Below, piece after piece: positions 42,252 through 51,310 of a stretch of DNA of 64,000 nt; the stretch's first letter is position 1, and each line of letters begins with the position of its first letter. The position numbers and the translations under genes are program-made. Source of the DNA: Streptomyces sannanensis (GTDB taxonomy: Bacteria; Actinomycetota; Actinomycetes; Streptomycetales; Streptomycetaceae); NCBI RefSeq assembly GCF_039536205.1, contig NZ_BAAAYL010000001.1:4278001-4342000 (forward strand), in the 5' to 3' direction. The notes under the pieces were generated by a model. That model saw only the letters and a program-made list of their open reading frames with translations. It was not told where the DNA came from and made no database searches.

Positions 42252-43960
42252 AAGACTCATGAAGATCTTGTTGAGGGGCTGTCCGGCCGGAGGCCGGGCG
42301 GCCCTTCTGGTCATCCGGTGGCCGGGGCGAGGTGCCAGGTGTCGCCGGTGCGGGTGAGTCCGAGGTTGATCAGTCGGCGGAGGTTGAGGGCGGCGGCTCG
42401 GGTGTGGAGCCAGGTGTCGTTGGCGATGGTTCCGCGGTAGCGGAGTTTGCGGTTGCCGTGGTGGACGAGCCAGGCGACGGCGCGTTCGACCGGTGGTCTC
42501 CAGCGGCGGTAGTCGGCTTGCCAGTCGGGGTCGGTAGCGGCCTGGCGGCGGGCGGCTGCGAGCAGGTCGTGGTGTGGGCGGATGGTCAGGATGCGGCCGG
42601 CCTTGGCCTTGGTGCACCGCTCGCGCAGGGGACATCCGGCGCACAGTTTCCCGAAGGCCGCCTTGCGCTGGTGGTGCTGTCCGCCGGGGTCTGACAGGGG
42701 GACCGTGTGTCCAGCGGGGCAGGTCACCGTGGCGGCGGCGGTGTCGATGGCGAAGTCGTCCAGGGTGAAGCCGCCGGGGACGGCCGCCCGTAGCGGGGCG
42801 GGCTTGAGGAACAGCCGGTGCCCTGCGTCTTCGAGGGCCTGGCGGGCATCGCCGGTGGAGTAGGCGGTGTCGCCGAAGGCGTCCACCGGCCCGTCCTCCT
42901 CGGCGAGAAGGTCCAGGCCGACGGTGGCCTCGTGGTGCTCTGGGCCACTGCCGGGCCGCAGGGCGACGGCGGTGTATAACCCGGTCTCGGGCTCGATGGC
43001 CAGGTGGGCCTTGAAGCCGTCTTGCTGGTGGGTGCGGGTTTTGTGGATGTGCCGGGCCTCGGGGTCGACGGTGGAGACCATCCGGTCCTGCGCGGTGCCA
43101 CGGGTGATGCGCCAGCGCCCGTCGCGGCCGTCGGAGTCCTCGGCGGGTTCGACGTCTTGCCCGGCGACCAGGGCCAGGATGCCGACGGCATTCGCGGCCT
43201 TCTCGCCCAGCTCCTGCTCGGGCAGATGCCCGAGCAGCCTGAGCGCGTCACTGACCAGGGCATCAACAAGCGTGGCGCGGGCCTGCTCGTCATTCCAGGC
43301 GATCCTTGGTTTGCCCGGGTCGCTGTAGTCATGCGCGGTGCACTGCACGGCTGCCACCTCAGCGGCCCCGGGGACCTCGCGAATTACCGCGCGGACGGCG
43401 GCGATGATCTGGGTGACGGTGTCCTGGGTGGCGACCGCATCGTCCAGCACCGTGGAGTCCAGCGCCCGCCGGTGCTTGCCCTTGAGGACACCGGTGGCCT
43501 TCACCACCTCGCGCACCGTCTCGAAGACACGGTTCGGCCGCACCGAGCGGGCCAGCCGGCGCCGGAAGTAGGCCAGCAGCGACGGATCGAACGCCATGTC
43601 GTGCAGGCCCAGCCCGCACGCGGCCTTCCACCTCAGGTCACACCGCAACTCCTGGACCGTCTCGAAGTCCGACAGCCCGTTAAGGGCCTGCAGCGTGATC
43701 GCCGCGGCCAGGATCTGCGGCGGCATGCTCGGCCGCCCGTTCGCCGACGGGTACATGTCCTCGAACGTCTCCGCCGGGAACAGCGCGCCGCGATGCTCGG
43801 CCAGGAACGCGAACACACTGCCTGCCGGGATCAACTCCCGGCAGGTCTCCCACACATCCGGCCCGACCGTCTCCCCGGCCCATTCCCCCATCACCACGAG
43901 AAAGAGTCTGGCCCCGCCGCTCACGCGGCGGGGCCAGAACCCAAGATCTTCATGAGTCTT
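42252..43960 (-). mobile_element. IS1182-family insertion sequence
   Basis: 1709 bp with perfect 19-bp terminal inverted repeats (AAGACTCATGAAGATCTTG at 42252-42270; complement at 43942-43960). It is flanked by CTAG on both sides (42248-42251 and 43961-43964), a likely 4-bp target duplication. A 14-bp-stem hairpin (43907-43938) lies just inside the right end and may limit incoming transcription. One intact transposase gene is present. Confidence 0.92.
42311..43891 (-). CDS. IS1182-type DDE transposase
   Basis: About 526 residues from ATG 43891; a GTG at 43924 lies in the loop of a hairpin and is less likely. The N-terminal region (PSMPPQILAAAITLQALNGL, SDFETVQELRCDLRW) is the DUF772-like domain of the IS1182/IS5 group. 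The catalytic domain carries acidic residues in RALDSTVLDDA and VDAFGDTAYSTG. A Cys cluster (KLCAGCPLRERCTKAKAGR) precedes the C-terminal Glu region (RWRPPVERAVAWL). No frameshift is seen, so the element may be active. Confidence 0.92.
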   Translation of the reverse strand: MGEWAGETVGPDVWETCRELIPAGSVFAFLAEHRGALFPAETFEDMYPSANGRPSMPPQILAAAITLQALNGLSDFETVQELRCDLRWKAACGLGLHDMAFDPSLLAYFRRRLARSVRPNRVFETVREVVKATGVLKGKHRRALDSTVLDDAVATQDTVTQIIAAVRAVIREVPGAAEVAAVQCTAHDYSDPGKPRIAWNDEQARATLVDALVSDALRLLGHLPEQELGEKAANAVGILALVAGQDVEPAEDSDGRDGRWRITRGTAQDRMVSTVDPEARHIHKTRTHQQDGFKAHLAIEPETGLYTAVALRPGSGPEHHEATVGLDLLAEEDGPVDAFGDTAYSTGDARQALEDAGHRLFLKPAPLRAAVPGGFTLDDFAIDTAAATVTCPAGHTVPLSDPGGQHHQRKAAFGKLCAGCPLRERCTKAKAGRILTIRPHHDLLAAARRQAATDPDWQADYRRWRPPVERAVAWLVHHGNRKLRYRGTIANDTWLHTRAAALNLRRLINLGLTRTGDTWHLAPATG

Positions 43961-43964
43961 CTAG

Positions 43965-45408
43965 TAGGGCTTTGTTAGGTGGGCTCGTTGGTCCTCTTGG
44001 GCTACGGTGTGATGTTCTGTCAGGTGTGACACCTGAGGAGATGGATGTGGTCCGCCCGCGTCTGGAGGCGTTTGCGGCGGAGATGCTCGGTTCGCTCAAG
44101 CGGCGGGATCAGCGGGCCAAGGGCGAGCTGTACATGCGCGGGCTGATGCTGGACGGCAAGCGCAAGTCGATGCAGCCGATGGCCGAGCGCCTGGGTGTGG
44201 ACCACCAGCAGCTCCAGCAGTTCGTGTCGTCCTCGACCTGGGACTACGCCGAGGTCCGCCGTCGGGTGGCCCGATGGGCCGCAGCGCACATCGCCCCGGA
44301 GGCGTACGCGATCGACGATGTGGGCTTTCCCAAGGACGGGTACGACTCCCCGGGGGTGGCCCGGATGTACTGCGGCGCTTTGGGCAAACGGGGCAACTGC
44401 CAGATCGGCGTCAGCGTCAACCTGGTCTCCGACCGCGCCTCGGCGGCGGTCGACTGGCGGCTGTTCCTTCCCGAGAGCTGGGACGACGCCAAGAACAGCG
44501 GGGATGCGCTGCTGGCGGAGGCGATCAGACGCCGGCGCACGAGAGCGGGCATCCCCGACCAGGTCCGGCACCGGGAGAGGTGGCGCCTGGCCCTGGACAT
44601 GCTCGACGAGGCCCGCGAAGAGTGGGAGCTGCCCGGTCTGCCGGTGGTCGCCGATGCCGGTTATGGGGATGCCACCGGTTTCCGTGAGGGGCTGACCGAG
44701 CGCGGCCTGGCCTACGCGGTGGCGGTCAAGGGCAGCACCACCTGCTACCCCGGTGATGCGTTCCCCGAGCGCCCGCCCTACAGCGGCACCGGCCGCCCGC
44801 CCGGGCCGGCCTACCCCCAGCCGCACACCACCCTGCGGGCGCTGGCCCTGGCCACCGGACGCGGCGCCGCGCGGACCGTCACCTGGCGCCACGGCACCAA
44901 GACGACCAAGAACAACCCCCGTGCCGCCATGCGCTCACAGTTCCTGGCCCTGCGGGTCCGCCCGGCCAACCGCACCATCCGCCGCGCCACCGACGGCTCA
45001 CTGCCCGAGTGCTGGCTGCTGGCCGAATGGCCGCCCGACTCCGCCGAGCCCACCGACTACTGGCTGTCCACCCTGCCCGCCGACACCCCACTGCGCGAAC
45101 TGGTCCGCATCGCGAAGATCCGCTGGCGCGTCGAGCACGACTACCGCGAACTCAAAGACGGCCTCGGACTGGACCACTTCGAAGGCCGCAGCTACCTCGG
45201 CTGGCACCGACACGTGACCCTCGTCTCCCTCGCCCAGGCCTTCTGCACCCTGCTGCGAATCAACCCAAAAGCCCCTGCGCCGGCCTGACCCTCTACGCGG
45301 TACTCCGCGCGTTACAGAAACTCCTGGCCACCTGGACCGGCGCCTGCTCGATATGCGGCCAACCCGCCCCCACACCCAAACCCCACCACAGAACCTAACA
45401 AAGCCCTA
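43965..45408 (+). mobile_element. IS701-family insertion sequence
   Basis: 1444 bp with 16-bp terminal inverted repeats (TAGGGCTTTGTTAGGT at 43965-43980; complement at 45393-45408). It is flanked by CTAG at 43961-43964 and 45409-45412, matching the YTAR 4-bp target duplication known for IS701. It abuts the IS1182 element through the shared CTAG. Confidence 0.92.
44026..45288 (+). CDS. IS701-type transposase
   Basis: About 420 residues from GTG 44026 (ATG 44041 is an alternative). DDE catalytic residues fit YAIDDVGFPKDG (first Asp), PVVADAGYGDATGF (second Asp) and the Glu in RWRVEHDYRELKDGLG. The N-terminal GKRKSMQPMAERLGV segment and the WHRHVTLVSLAQAF tail are typical of the family. Intact, with neighbouring inverted repeats, so potentially active. 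Confidence 0.93.
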   Translation: MTPEEMDVVRPRLEAFAAEMLGSLKRRDQRAKGELYMRGLMLDGKRKSMQPMAERLGVDHQQLQQFVSSSTWDYAEVRRRVARWAAAHIAPEAYAIDDVGFPKDGYDSPGVARMYCGALGKRGNCQIGVSVNLVSDRASAAVDWRLFLPESWDDAKNSGDALLAEAIRRRRTRAGIPDQVRHRERWRLALDMLDEAREEWELPGLPVVADAGYGDATGFREGLTERGLAYAVAVKGSTTCYPGDAFPERPPYSGTGRPPGPAYPQPHTTLRALALATGRGAARTVTWRHGTKTTKNNPRAAMRSQFLALRVRPANRTIRRATDGSLPECWLLAEWPPDSAEPTDYWLSTLPADTPLRELVRIAKIRWRVEHDYRELKDGLGLDHFEGRSYLGWHRHVTLVSLAQAFCTLLRINPKAPAPA

Positions 45409-45410
45409 CT

Positions 45411-45652
45411 AGTGCTGCGACCGGAAGGTTCACCGGCTCGCGACTCCCCCAGCTACCTCCCCCAGCTACCGCTGGGGGTGCCCCTAGGCGCGGCACCTTG
45501 CTGCGTTGTCGAATCGCGCGAGTACGGCCGGGTACGAGCTGCGATCCTCCGCCTTGCGATGCACCGCACCTTGGGGCACCTCTGGGGGCGCCCTGGGGGA
45601 GGTAGCTGGGGGAGCTGCGAGCTTCCCGGCAGACCTTTCCGGTCGCAGCACT
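45411..45652. mobile_element. MITE-like inverted-repeat element
   Basis: About 242 bp bounded by perfect 16-bp inverted repeats AGTGCTGCGACCGGAA and its complement (45411-45426 and 45637-45652). The longer arms remain largely complementary for about 60 bp, including CCCCCAGCTACCTCCCCCAG. No coding capacity. The AG at its left end belongs to the CTAG target. It resembles small non-autonomous repeats common in Streptomyces, and no transposase in this window shares its ends. Confidence 0.75.
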
Positions 45653-46008
45653 GGCTCACCCTGCGGCGGCGTGCGGCCCGCCGGACCGGATCCGGGCCCC
45701 GGATCAGGGGGAGTTGAGGCGACGTCATATGCCACGTCCGCGCATGGCCGCGGTTGTTCGAGGGAATACCCACTGCAGGTCGACGTCCGGTCCGCGGACG
45801 CCGTATCTCAGTGAGCGGCCAACCAGGCCGCCCGCCCGGGAGGCCCCTTGCACCAGGACGACCGTACGGCCATGCGGCGGATACGCGCATCGGTTGCGGT
45901 ACGGACAACACAGCGGGCCGGCGCTCGGCCCGCGCATCGGGGCCTGAGCCCGGCACTCCCCCGCGACGCCGTCGCACCCCGACCTCATCCGAGGGGGTTC
46001 GTCCTTCC
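45653..46008. other. Region upstream of phoH-like gene
   Basis: No supported gene. A CATATG at 45727 is a possible -10 box. A short G-run (GAGGGGG, 45991-45997) provides the ribosome site of the next gene. The long open frame here is out of keeping with family starts. Confidence 0.4.
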
Positions 46009-47346
46009 GTGGTGACCAGTTCGAAGCGCCGCATTTCCGACCGGCGCACCTATGTCCTCGACACCAGTGTCCTGCTGGCCGACCCGAATGCCCTGACCCG
46101 GTTCGAAGAGCACGAGGTGGTGCTCCCGGTGGTCGTGGTGACGGAGCTGGAGGCCAAGAGGCACCATCCGGAGCTCGGTTACTTCGCCCGGCAGGCGCTG
46201 CGCCTGCTCGACGACTTCCGGGTCAGGCACGGGCGCCTCGACGTGCCGATCCCGATGGGGGAGTTCGGCGGAACACTGCGCGTCGAGCTGAACCACTCCG
46301 ACCCCGGTGTTCTGCCTGCCACGTTCCTGAACCAGCACGGCCGGCTGGGGGACAACGACTCGCGGATCCTGGCGGTGGCCCGCAATCTCCAGGCCGAGGG
46401 GTACGACGTCACGGTCGTGTCGAAGGACCTGCCGCTCAGGATCAAGGCCTCGTCGGTCGGCCTCCTTGCCGAGGAGTACCGCGCGGAGCTGGCCATCACC
46501 GACTCCGGCTGGACCGGAATGTCCGAACTGTCGCTCTCGGCCGAGCAGGTGGACCTCCTGTACGAGCAGGAGAGCCTGTACGTCCCGGAGGCGAGCGAGC
46601 TGCCCGTGCATACGGGCCTCGTGCTGCAGTCCGAGCGGGGAAAGGCGCTGGGCCGGGTCACGGCCGAGGGCAATGTCCGGCTCGTACGCGGCGACCGCGA
46701 GGCGTTCGGCATCCGGGGCCGCAGCGCGGAGCAGCGGATCGCGCTGGACCTGCTGCTCGACCCGGACGTGGGCATCGTGTCGATGGGCGGCCGGGCCGGC
46801 ACCGGAAAGTCCGCGCTGGCGTTGTGCGCGGGGCTGGAGGCGGTGCTGGAGCGCAGACAGCACCAGAAGGTCATGGTCTTCCGTCCGCTGTACGCGGTGG
46901 GCGGGCAGGAGCTCGGCTATCTGCCCGGTACCGAGGCCGAGAAGATGAGCCCGTGGGCGCAGGCGGTCTTCGACACCCTTTCCGCGGTCACGTCGCGCGA
47001 GGTCATAGAGGAGGTCACCGCGCGCGGCATGCTGGAGGTGCTGCCGCTCACGCACATCCGGGGCCGTTCGCTGCATGACGCGTTCGTCATCGTCGACGAG
47101 GCTCAGTCGCTGGAACGGAATGTCCTGCTGACCGTTCTGTCGCGGATCGGGGCGAATTCCCGGGTCGTACTCACCCATGACGTGGCACAGCGGGACAATC
47201 TGCGCGTCGGTCGGTACGACGGAGTGGCCGCCGTGGTCGAGAAGCTGAAGGGACATCCGCTCTTCGCGCATGTCACGCTCAACCGCTCCGAGCGTTCGCA
47301 GATCGCCGCGCTGGTGACCGAAATGCTGGAGGACGGCCACCTTTAG
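46009..47346 (+). CDS. PhoH-family ATPase with N-terminal PIN domain
   Basis: A 445-residue PIN-PhoH (PhoH2-type) protein, a predicted ATP-dependent RNA-processing enzyme in the cytoplasm. The PIN domain (about 10-150) has acidic residues in [18 protein letters not shown], and [11 protein letters not shown]. The PhoH ATPase (about 245-440) has the Walker [14 protein letters not shown] and Walker [14 protein letters not shown] 46009 (or the adjacent GTG 46012) follows GAGGGGG. In many Streptomyces this gene follows the prenyl transferase; here the two are separated by IS elements and a MITE. Confidence 0.93.
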   Translation: MVTSSKRRISDRRTYVLDTSVLLADPNALTRFEEHEVVLPVVVVTELEAKRHHPELGYFARQALRLLDDFRVRHGRLDVPIPMGEFGGTLRVELNHSDPGVLPATFLNQHGRLGDNDSRILAVARNLQAEGYDVTVVSKDLPLRIKASSVGLLAEEYRAELAITDSGWTGMSELSLSAEQVDLLYEQESLYVPEASELPVHTGLVLQSERGKALGRVTAEGNVRLVRGDREAFGIRGRSAEQRIALDLLLDPDVGIVSMGGRAGTGKSALALCAGLEAVLERRQHQKVMVFRPLYAVGGQELGYLPGTEAEKMSPWAQAVFDTLSAVTSREVIEEVTARGMLEVLPLTHIRGRSLHDAFVIVDEAQSLERNVLLTVLSRIGANSRVVLTHDVAQRDNLRVGRYDGVAAVVEKLKGHPLFAHVTLNRSERSQIAALVTEMLEDGHL

Positions 47347-47715
47347 GTGGATCAGGGGTAGTTGGTGCCGCCCGGCAAGGCGAACGAGCCTAGCCGGGCG
47401 GTACTGTGTCGCGCGCGGGGTTTGTCAAAACTCCTGGTGCGAATGGGGTGTGACCTATCCCACGTGACATGGAATTGCCTTGCGGTATCCGGTTCCGGCA
47501 GAGTCTGGTTTTCGTCAGGCCCCGCATACGGCATAGCTGTATCCACGTAACTCAATAGAGCCGCCGTATGCCGCCCGAGCACCACGCGGCGCTCCCGGAA
47601 GGGAGTTGCCCACCGGGTCAGTGCTTCCCGTGACCCCGTAGTTGGGAGGCGAGCGCCAGGGGCACGATTGCGTCCGCGAGGGTCACCTGTGCGGGCGACG
47701 CTGGAAGGATTCCTT
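47347..47715 (+). promoter_or_regulatory. Long 5' region of the lytic transglycosylase gene
   Basis: A 370-bp non-coding stretch. It includes the inverted pair GCATACGGC (about 47525) and GCCGTATGC (about 47564) and two G/C hairpins closer to the gene (around 47590-47660). Streptomyces cell-wall hydrolase genes often have structured leaders, but the conserved core of the c-di-AMP (ydaO) riboswitch is not evident. Regulatory function is inferred only from length and pairing. Confidence 0.4.
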
Positions 47716-48426
47716 GTGAGCCGGATCTCGGTCCGGGGATTCGCAGTGGCCTCGGCCACCGCGGTCACCACCGTCGGTGCCATCGCGGGCGTTGCCACGG
47801 GCAGCCCTCAGCCTTCGAACGACAACTTCGAGGCGACCGCGGCGGACATGACGCTCCTCGCAGACATACCCGTCGGCCAGCAGGCCGAGGTGCAGACCGC
47901 GTCCCTGACGCAGCAGGCCGACGCGCAGGCGTCCGCCGCCGACGCGGCCGCGAAGAAGTCCGCCGAGGAAGCGGCCCGTATCCAGGCCGCCGAGGACGCC
48001 AAGGCGAAGAAGGTAGCCGCCAAGGAGGCCAAGGAGGCCGAAGAGGCGAAGCTCGCCGAGAAGCGCGAGAAGGAGCTGGCCGCCAGCCGTTCCGCCGTGC
48101 GCTCCGCCTCCAGCTTCGCCGCGAAGGGCTCCTACACGGTCGGCGAGGTCCAGGCGATGGCACGGCAGATGATCCCCGGCGATCAGTTCCAGTGCTTCAG
48201 CAACATCGTGAACCACGAGTCCACCTGGAACTACCGGGCGGTGAACCCGTCCTCCGGTGCCTACGGTCTCGTCCAGGCGCTGCCCGGCTCCAAGATGTCG
48301 TCCGCCGGCGCCGACTGGCAGACCAACCCGGCCACTCAGATCAAGTGGGGCCTTGACTACATGAACGGCCGCTACGGCAGCCCCTGCGGCGCCTGGTCGT
48401 TCTGGCAGGCCAACCACTGGTACTAG
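47716..48426 (+). CDS. Secreted lytic transglycosylase (SLT domain)
   Basis: A 236-residue exported cell-wall hydrolase. A signal peptide (about 1-30) is followed by an Ala/Lys/Glu-rich coiled-coil linker (about 75-140, KKSAEEAARIQAAEDAKAKK). The C-terminal SLT-type lysozyme-like domain (about 145-236) has the catalytic Glu in NHESTWNY and the family motif GAYGLVQALPGSKM. It should cleave peptidoglycan between MurNAc and GlcNAc. GTG 47716 follows GGAAGGAT. A strong terminator follows. Confidence 0.92.
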   Translation: MSRISVRGFAVASATAVTTVGAIAGVATGSPQPSNDNFEATAADMTLLADIPVGQQAEVQTASLTQQADAQASAADAAAKKSAEEAARIQAAEDAKAKKVAAKEAKEAEEAKLAEKREKELAASRSAVRSASSFAAKGSYTVGEVQAMARQMIPGDQFQCFSNIVNHESTWNYRAVNPSSGAYGLVQALPGSKMSSAGADWQTNPATQIKWGLDYMNGRYGSPCGAWSFWQANHWY

Positions 48427-48451
48427 GCCCCGGCCGTCGTACAAGCTTCCG

Positions 48452-48485
48452 AAACCCCTCACCGCCCTTTGTCGGTGAGGGGTTT
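48452..48485 (+). terminator. Transglycosylase gene terminator
   Basis: AAACCCCTCACCG-N8-CGGTGAGGGGTTT, a perfect 13-bp stem, 25 bp after the stop; the stem ends in TTT. Confidence 0.9.
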
Positions 48486-48557
48486 CGTGCGTTCCGGGCG
48501 TGTACGGTCGGTCCGGGCGACTTCCGCGGGGGAGCAGTGGGGGGAAGAGGGACAAGC

Positions 48558-49949
48558 ATGTCGGGACTGCCAGGATGGCTCGGCCGGCTGGGCGCACGGC
48601 TGACACGGCTGGGCAAGGAGCTGGAAGAACGCCGGGCCCGCGCCGAGGCGGAGGCGGAGGCCGGCGGTCCGCTCGGTGAGCCGGCCGGTGAGCCGTCACC
48701 GTCACCGTCACCGGCGCCGGTATCCGCGGCCGGGTCCGAGCCCGAGGGAGGTGCCGCGGGTGCCCCCCTGCCGAAGGCCGGCCCCGACCGCGTTCCGGCG
48801 CCGCCTTCGTACGCCCCCGCTGTCATGGCGCGGCCCGACCCCGCCGCCGCGGTGCCATGGGGAGTGCGCGTGGCTGCGGAGGCGGGGTGGCGGCTGCTGG
48901 TGCTGGCCGGGACGCTCTGGGTGCTGATGCGGGTCATCAGCTCCGTGCGCCTTGTCGCGCTCGCTTTCGTCGCCGGGCTGCTGATCACCGCGCTGCTCCA
49001 GCCGACCGTGGCCCGGCTGAAGAGGCTCGGCGTGCCCCGCGGGCTCGCCACCGCGATCACCGCGATCTCCGGCTTCGTCATCATGGGCCTGGTCGGCTGG
49101 TTCGTGGTCTGGCAGGTCATGGAGAACCTCGACACCCTCTCCGCGCGGGTCAGGGACGGTATCGAGGAGCTCAAGCACTGGGCGTTGGACAGTCCGTTCC
49201 ATGTCACCGAGCAGCAGATCAACCAGATCGCGAAGAACCTCAGCGACACCATCGGCACCAACACCGAGGAGATCACCTCCGCCGGTCTGCAGGGCGTCAC
49301 GGTGATGGTGGAGGTGATCACCGGGATACTGCTGGCGATGTTCTCCACCCTCTTCCTGCTCTACGACGGCAGGCGCATCTGGGAGTGGACACTCAAGCTG
49401 GTGCCGGTGCAGGCCCGGCCGGGAGTGGCGGGTGCCGGTCCGCGGGCCTGGGCGACGTTGACCGCGTATGTGCGCGGCACGGTGATGGTCGCGCTGATCG
49501 ACGCGATCTTCATCGGCCTCGGGCTGTACTTCCTCGACGTTCCGCTGGCCGTGCCGCTCGCCGTGTTCATCTTCCTCTTCGCGTTCATCCCGCTGGTCGG
49601 TGCGGTCTTCTCGGGGGCTCTCGCGGTGGTGGTCGCGCTGGTCACACAGGGCGTGTTCACGGCGCTGATGGTGCTGGTCGTGGTGCTGGCCGTGCAGCAG
49701 ATCGAGGGCCATGTGCTCCAGCCGTTCATCCTGGGCCGCGCGGTCCGGGTGCATCCGCTCGGCGTCGTGATCGCGGTCGCCTCGGGCGGCCTGATCGCGG
49801 GCATCGGCGGGGCGGTGGTGGCGGTGCCGCTGGTGGCGGTGACGAACACGGTCGTCGGCTATCTGCGCGCCCACAGCCAGGAGGGCGCCCTGCGCATGCA
49901 GCCGCGGCCACGCGGCGCGACGGCTTTGCCGCGGGAGGGAGCCGAGTGA
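48558..49949 (+). CDS. AI-2E family (PerM-like) membrane transporter
   Basis: A 463-residue membrane protein. The N-terminal 110 residues are cytoplasmic, charged then Pro/Ala/Gly-rich, and probably disordered. About eight helices follow, typical of the AI-2E (DUF20/PerM) family, with the conserved PTVARLKRLGVPRGLA and FAFIPLVGAVFSG stretches. Family members export autoinducer-2 or act as Na+/H+ antiporters; the substrate here is unknown. GGGAAGAGGG precedes the ATG. The stop overlaps the next start (GTGA). Confidence 0.9.
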   Translation: MSGLPGWLGRLGARLTRLGKELEERRARAEAEAEAGGPLGEPAGEPSPSPSPAPVSAAGSEPEGGAAGAPLPKAGPDRVPAPPSYAPAVMARPDPAAAVPWGVRVAAEAGWRLLVLAGTLWVLMRVISSVRLVALAFVAGLLITALLQPTVARLKRLGVPRGLATAITAISGFVIMGLVGWFVVWQVMENLDTLSARVRDGIEELKHWALDSPFHVTEQQINQIAKNLSDTIGTNTEEITSAGLQGVTVMVEVITGILLAMFSTLFLLYDGRRIWEWTLKLVPVQARPGVAGAGPRAWATLTAYVRGTVMVALIDAIFIGLGLYFLDVPLAVPLAVFIFLFAFIPLVGAVFSGALAVVVALVTQGVFTALMVLVVVLAVQQIEGHVLQPFILGRAVRVHPLGVVIAVASGGLIAGIGGAVVAVPLVAVTNTVVGYLRAHSQEGALRMQPRPRGATALPREGAE

Positions 49950-50671
49950 TCTCCGAGCCGGAGCTGGAGGGCGAGGACGGCCCCCTCCGGCCCGACCGCG
50001 AGCAGGAGCGGTTGCCTGTGCCGCGCGAGCGGGGACCACGGCGACCCTGGCTGTGGGCGCTGGGCGGGGCGGCGGTCGCGTCGGCGGTGTGGGCGGGAGG
50101 CCTCCACGCGTCCGGCGCGACCGGGGAACCGCGGCCGGTGATCGCGTACCGGACGCCGCTGAATCTCTGTGACGACCTGAAGGTGCGGGCGCTGAGCCGG
50201 ACGATGGGCAACCTGAGGGGGTACTGGCAGCGCGGGGAGCGCGAGCACAGTGCGGTGGACCAGGCGCGCTGCACTCTGGAAACCAGGGACCAGGAACCGC
50301 CGCGGGAAAAACAGGTATACGAGAGGTGGTCCACCGTCCACGCCACGGTCGAGCTGCACAAGAAGACCGATCCCGGACCGGAGTTCGAGGCAGACCTGGC
50401 CTTTGAGGGGTGGGGCTTCGGGAACATCCGGAAGGAGCAGGTGCCGGGCCTCGGTGAGAGGGCCCTCATGATCACCGGCGACGCACTCAACGAGCGCCGG
50501 CTGAGAGTGCTGGACGGGGGCGCGGTGTTCACCATGACGGCTTTGGTGAACCAGACATACCGCGGGGAGTCGGACTCGCCTCCGCCCGAGCCCGAGATCG
50601 ACTACACGCCGATCCAGTCCGCCATGATCGAGGACATGCGCGAGCTGATGGCCGAGCTCAGGCAGGCATAG
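49946..50671 (+). CDS. Membrane-anchored hypothetical protein
   Basis: A 241-residue protein translationally coupled to the AI-2E transporter (GTG 49946 in GTGA; GGGAGGG upstream). One N-terminal helix (about 33-53, PWLWALGGAAVASAVWAGGL) is followed by an extracytoplasmic domain with two cysteines (LNLCDD and ARCTLE) that may form a disulfide. Such single-helix proteins with a sandwich-like outer domain are common in Streptomyces. No named function. A strong terminator separates it from ahpD. Confidence 0.75.
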   Translation: MISEPELEGEDGPLRPDREQERLPVPRERGPRRPWLWALGGAAVASAVWAGGLHASGATGEPRPVIAYRTPLNLCDDLKVRALSRTMGNLRGYWQRGEREHSAVDQARCTLETRDQEPPREKQVYERWSTVHATVELHKKTDPGPEFEADLAFEGWGFGNIRKEQVPGLGERALMITGDALNERRLRVLDGGAVFTMTALVNQTYRGESDSPPPEPEIDYTPIQSAMIEDMRELMAELRQA

Positions 50672-50694
50672 GCGCGCTCGTGCGGAAATGAGGA

Positions 50695-50727
50695 AGGGCC
50701 CGGAAGCCGTACCGGCTTCCGGGCCCT
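50695..50727. terminator. Bidirectional terminator between AI-2E operon and ahpD
   Basis: A perfect 15-bp stem (AGGGCCCGGAAGCCG and complement) with a 3-nt loop, lying between convergent genes. Confidence 0.9.
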
Positions 50728-50767
50728 CCACTCCTGTACGCGACTGCTCCGCCGGACTGTCCGTGCC

Positions 50768-51304
50768 TCAGGCGCCGGCGAGGACGGCCTCGGCGTCCAG
50801 CGTCGTACCGACCGCCTGGATCACCGCGGCGATCTTGAATGCCTCCTGGATGACCTCACGCTCCAGGCCGGCCTTGCGCAGCACCTGCTCGTGCGAGTCG
50901 ATGCACTGCCCGCAGCCGTTGATCGCGGACACGGCCAGCGACCACAGCTCGAAGTCGACCTTCTCCACGCCCGGGTTGCCGATGACATTCATCCGCAGGC
51001 CGGCGCGCAGCGTCCCGTACTCCGGGTCCGACAGCAGGTGCCGGGTCCGGTAGAAGACGTTGTTCATCGCCATGACGGCGGCGGCCGCCTTGGCGGCGGT
51101 GTACGCCTCGGGGGAGAGGTTGGCCTTGGCCTCCGGCTCCAGTTCGCGCAGTACCTTCGCCGAGCGCGAGGCGATCGCGCAGGCGAGGACGGTGCCCCAC
51201 AGCTGCTGCTGGGGCAGCTCGCTGTTGCCGATCACCGAACCGAGGTTCAGCTTGAGGTCCTTGGCGTAGTCCGGCAGGGCGGACTTCAGCTCATCGAGAG
51301 CCAT
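50768..51304 (-). CDS. ahpD: Alkyl hydroperoxidase AhpD
   Basis: A 178-residue cytoplasmic thiol protein that reduces AhpC, with intrinsic peroxidase activity. The catalytic CxxC with its proton-relay His is in [10 protein letters not shown] (about 131-138). The all-helical AhpD fold and length match the actinobacterial enzyme. It starts 6 bp after the ahpC stop, so the two form an operon. In Streptomyces and mycobacteria this pair is induced by peroxide under OxyR, whose gene is divergent here. Confidence 0.96.
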   Translation of the reverse strand: MALDELKSALPDYAKDLKLNLGSVIGNSELPQQQLWGTVLACAIASRSAKVLRELEPEAKANLSPEAYTAAKAAAAVMAMNNVFYRTRHLLSDPEYGTLRAGLRMNVIGNPGVEKVDFELWSLAVSAINGCGQCIDSHEQVLRKAGLEREVIQEAFKIAAVIQAVGTTLDAEAVLAGA

Positions 51305-51310
51305 GTCGGG

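Noticed and set aside
47347..47715. c-di-AMP (ydaO-type) riboswitch upstream of the transglycosylase gene
   Set aside because: I could not find the conserved GGGGTGAAT-like and CCGAACCC..CAGCTAAC core expected for that class. Retained only as an unidentified leader.
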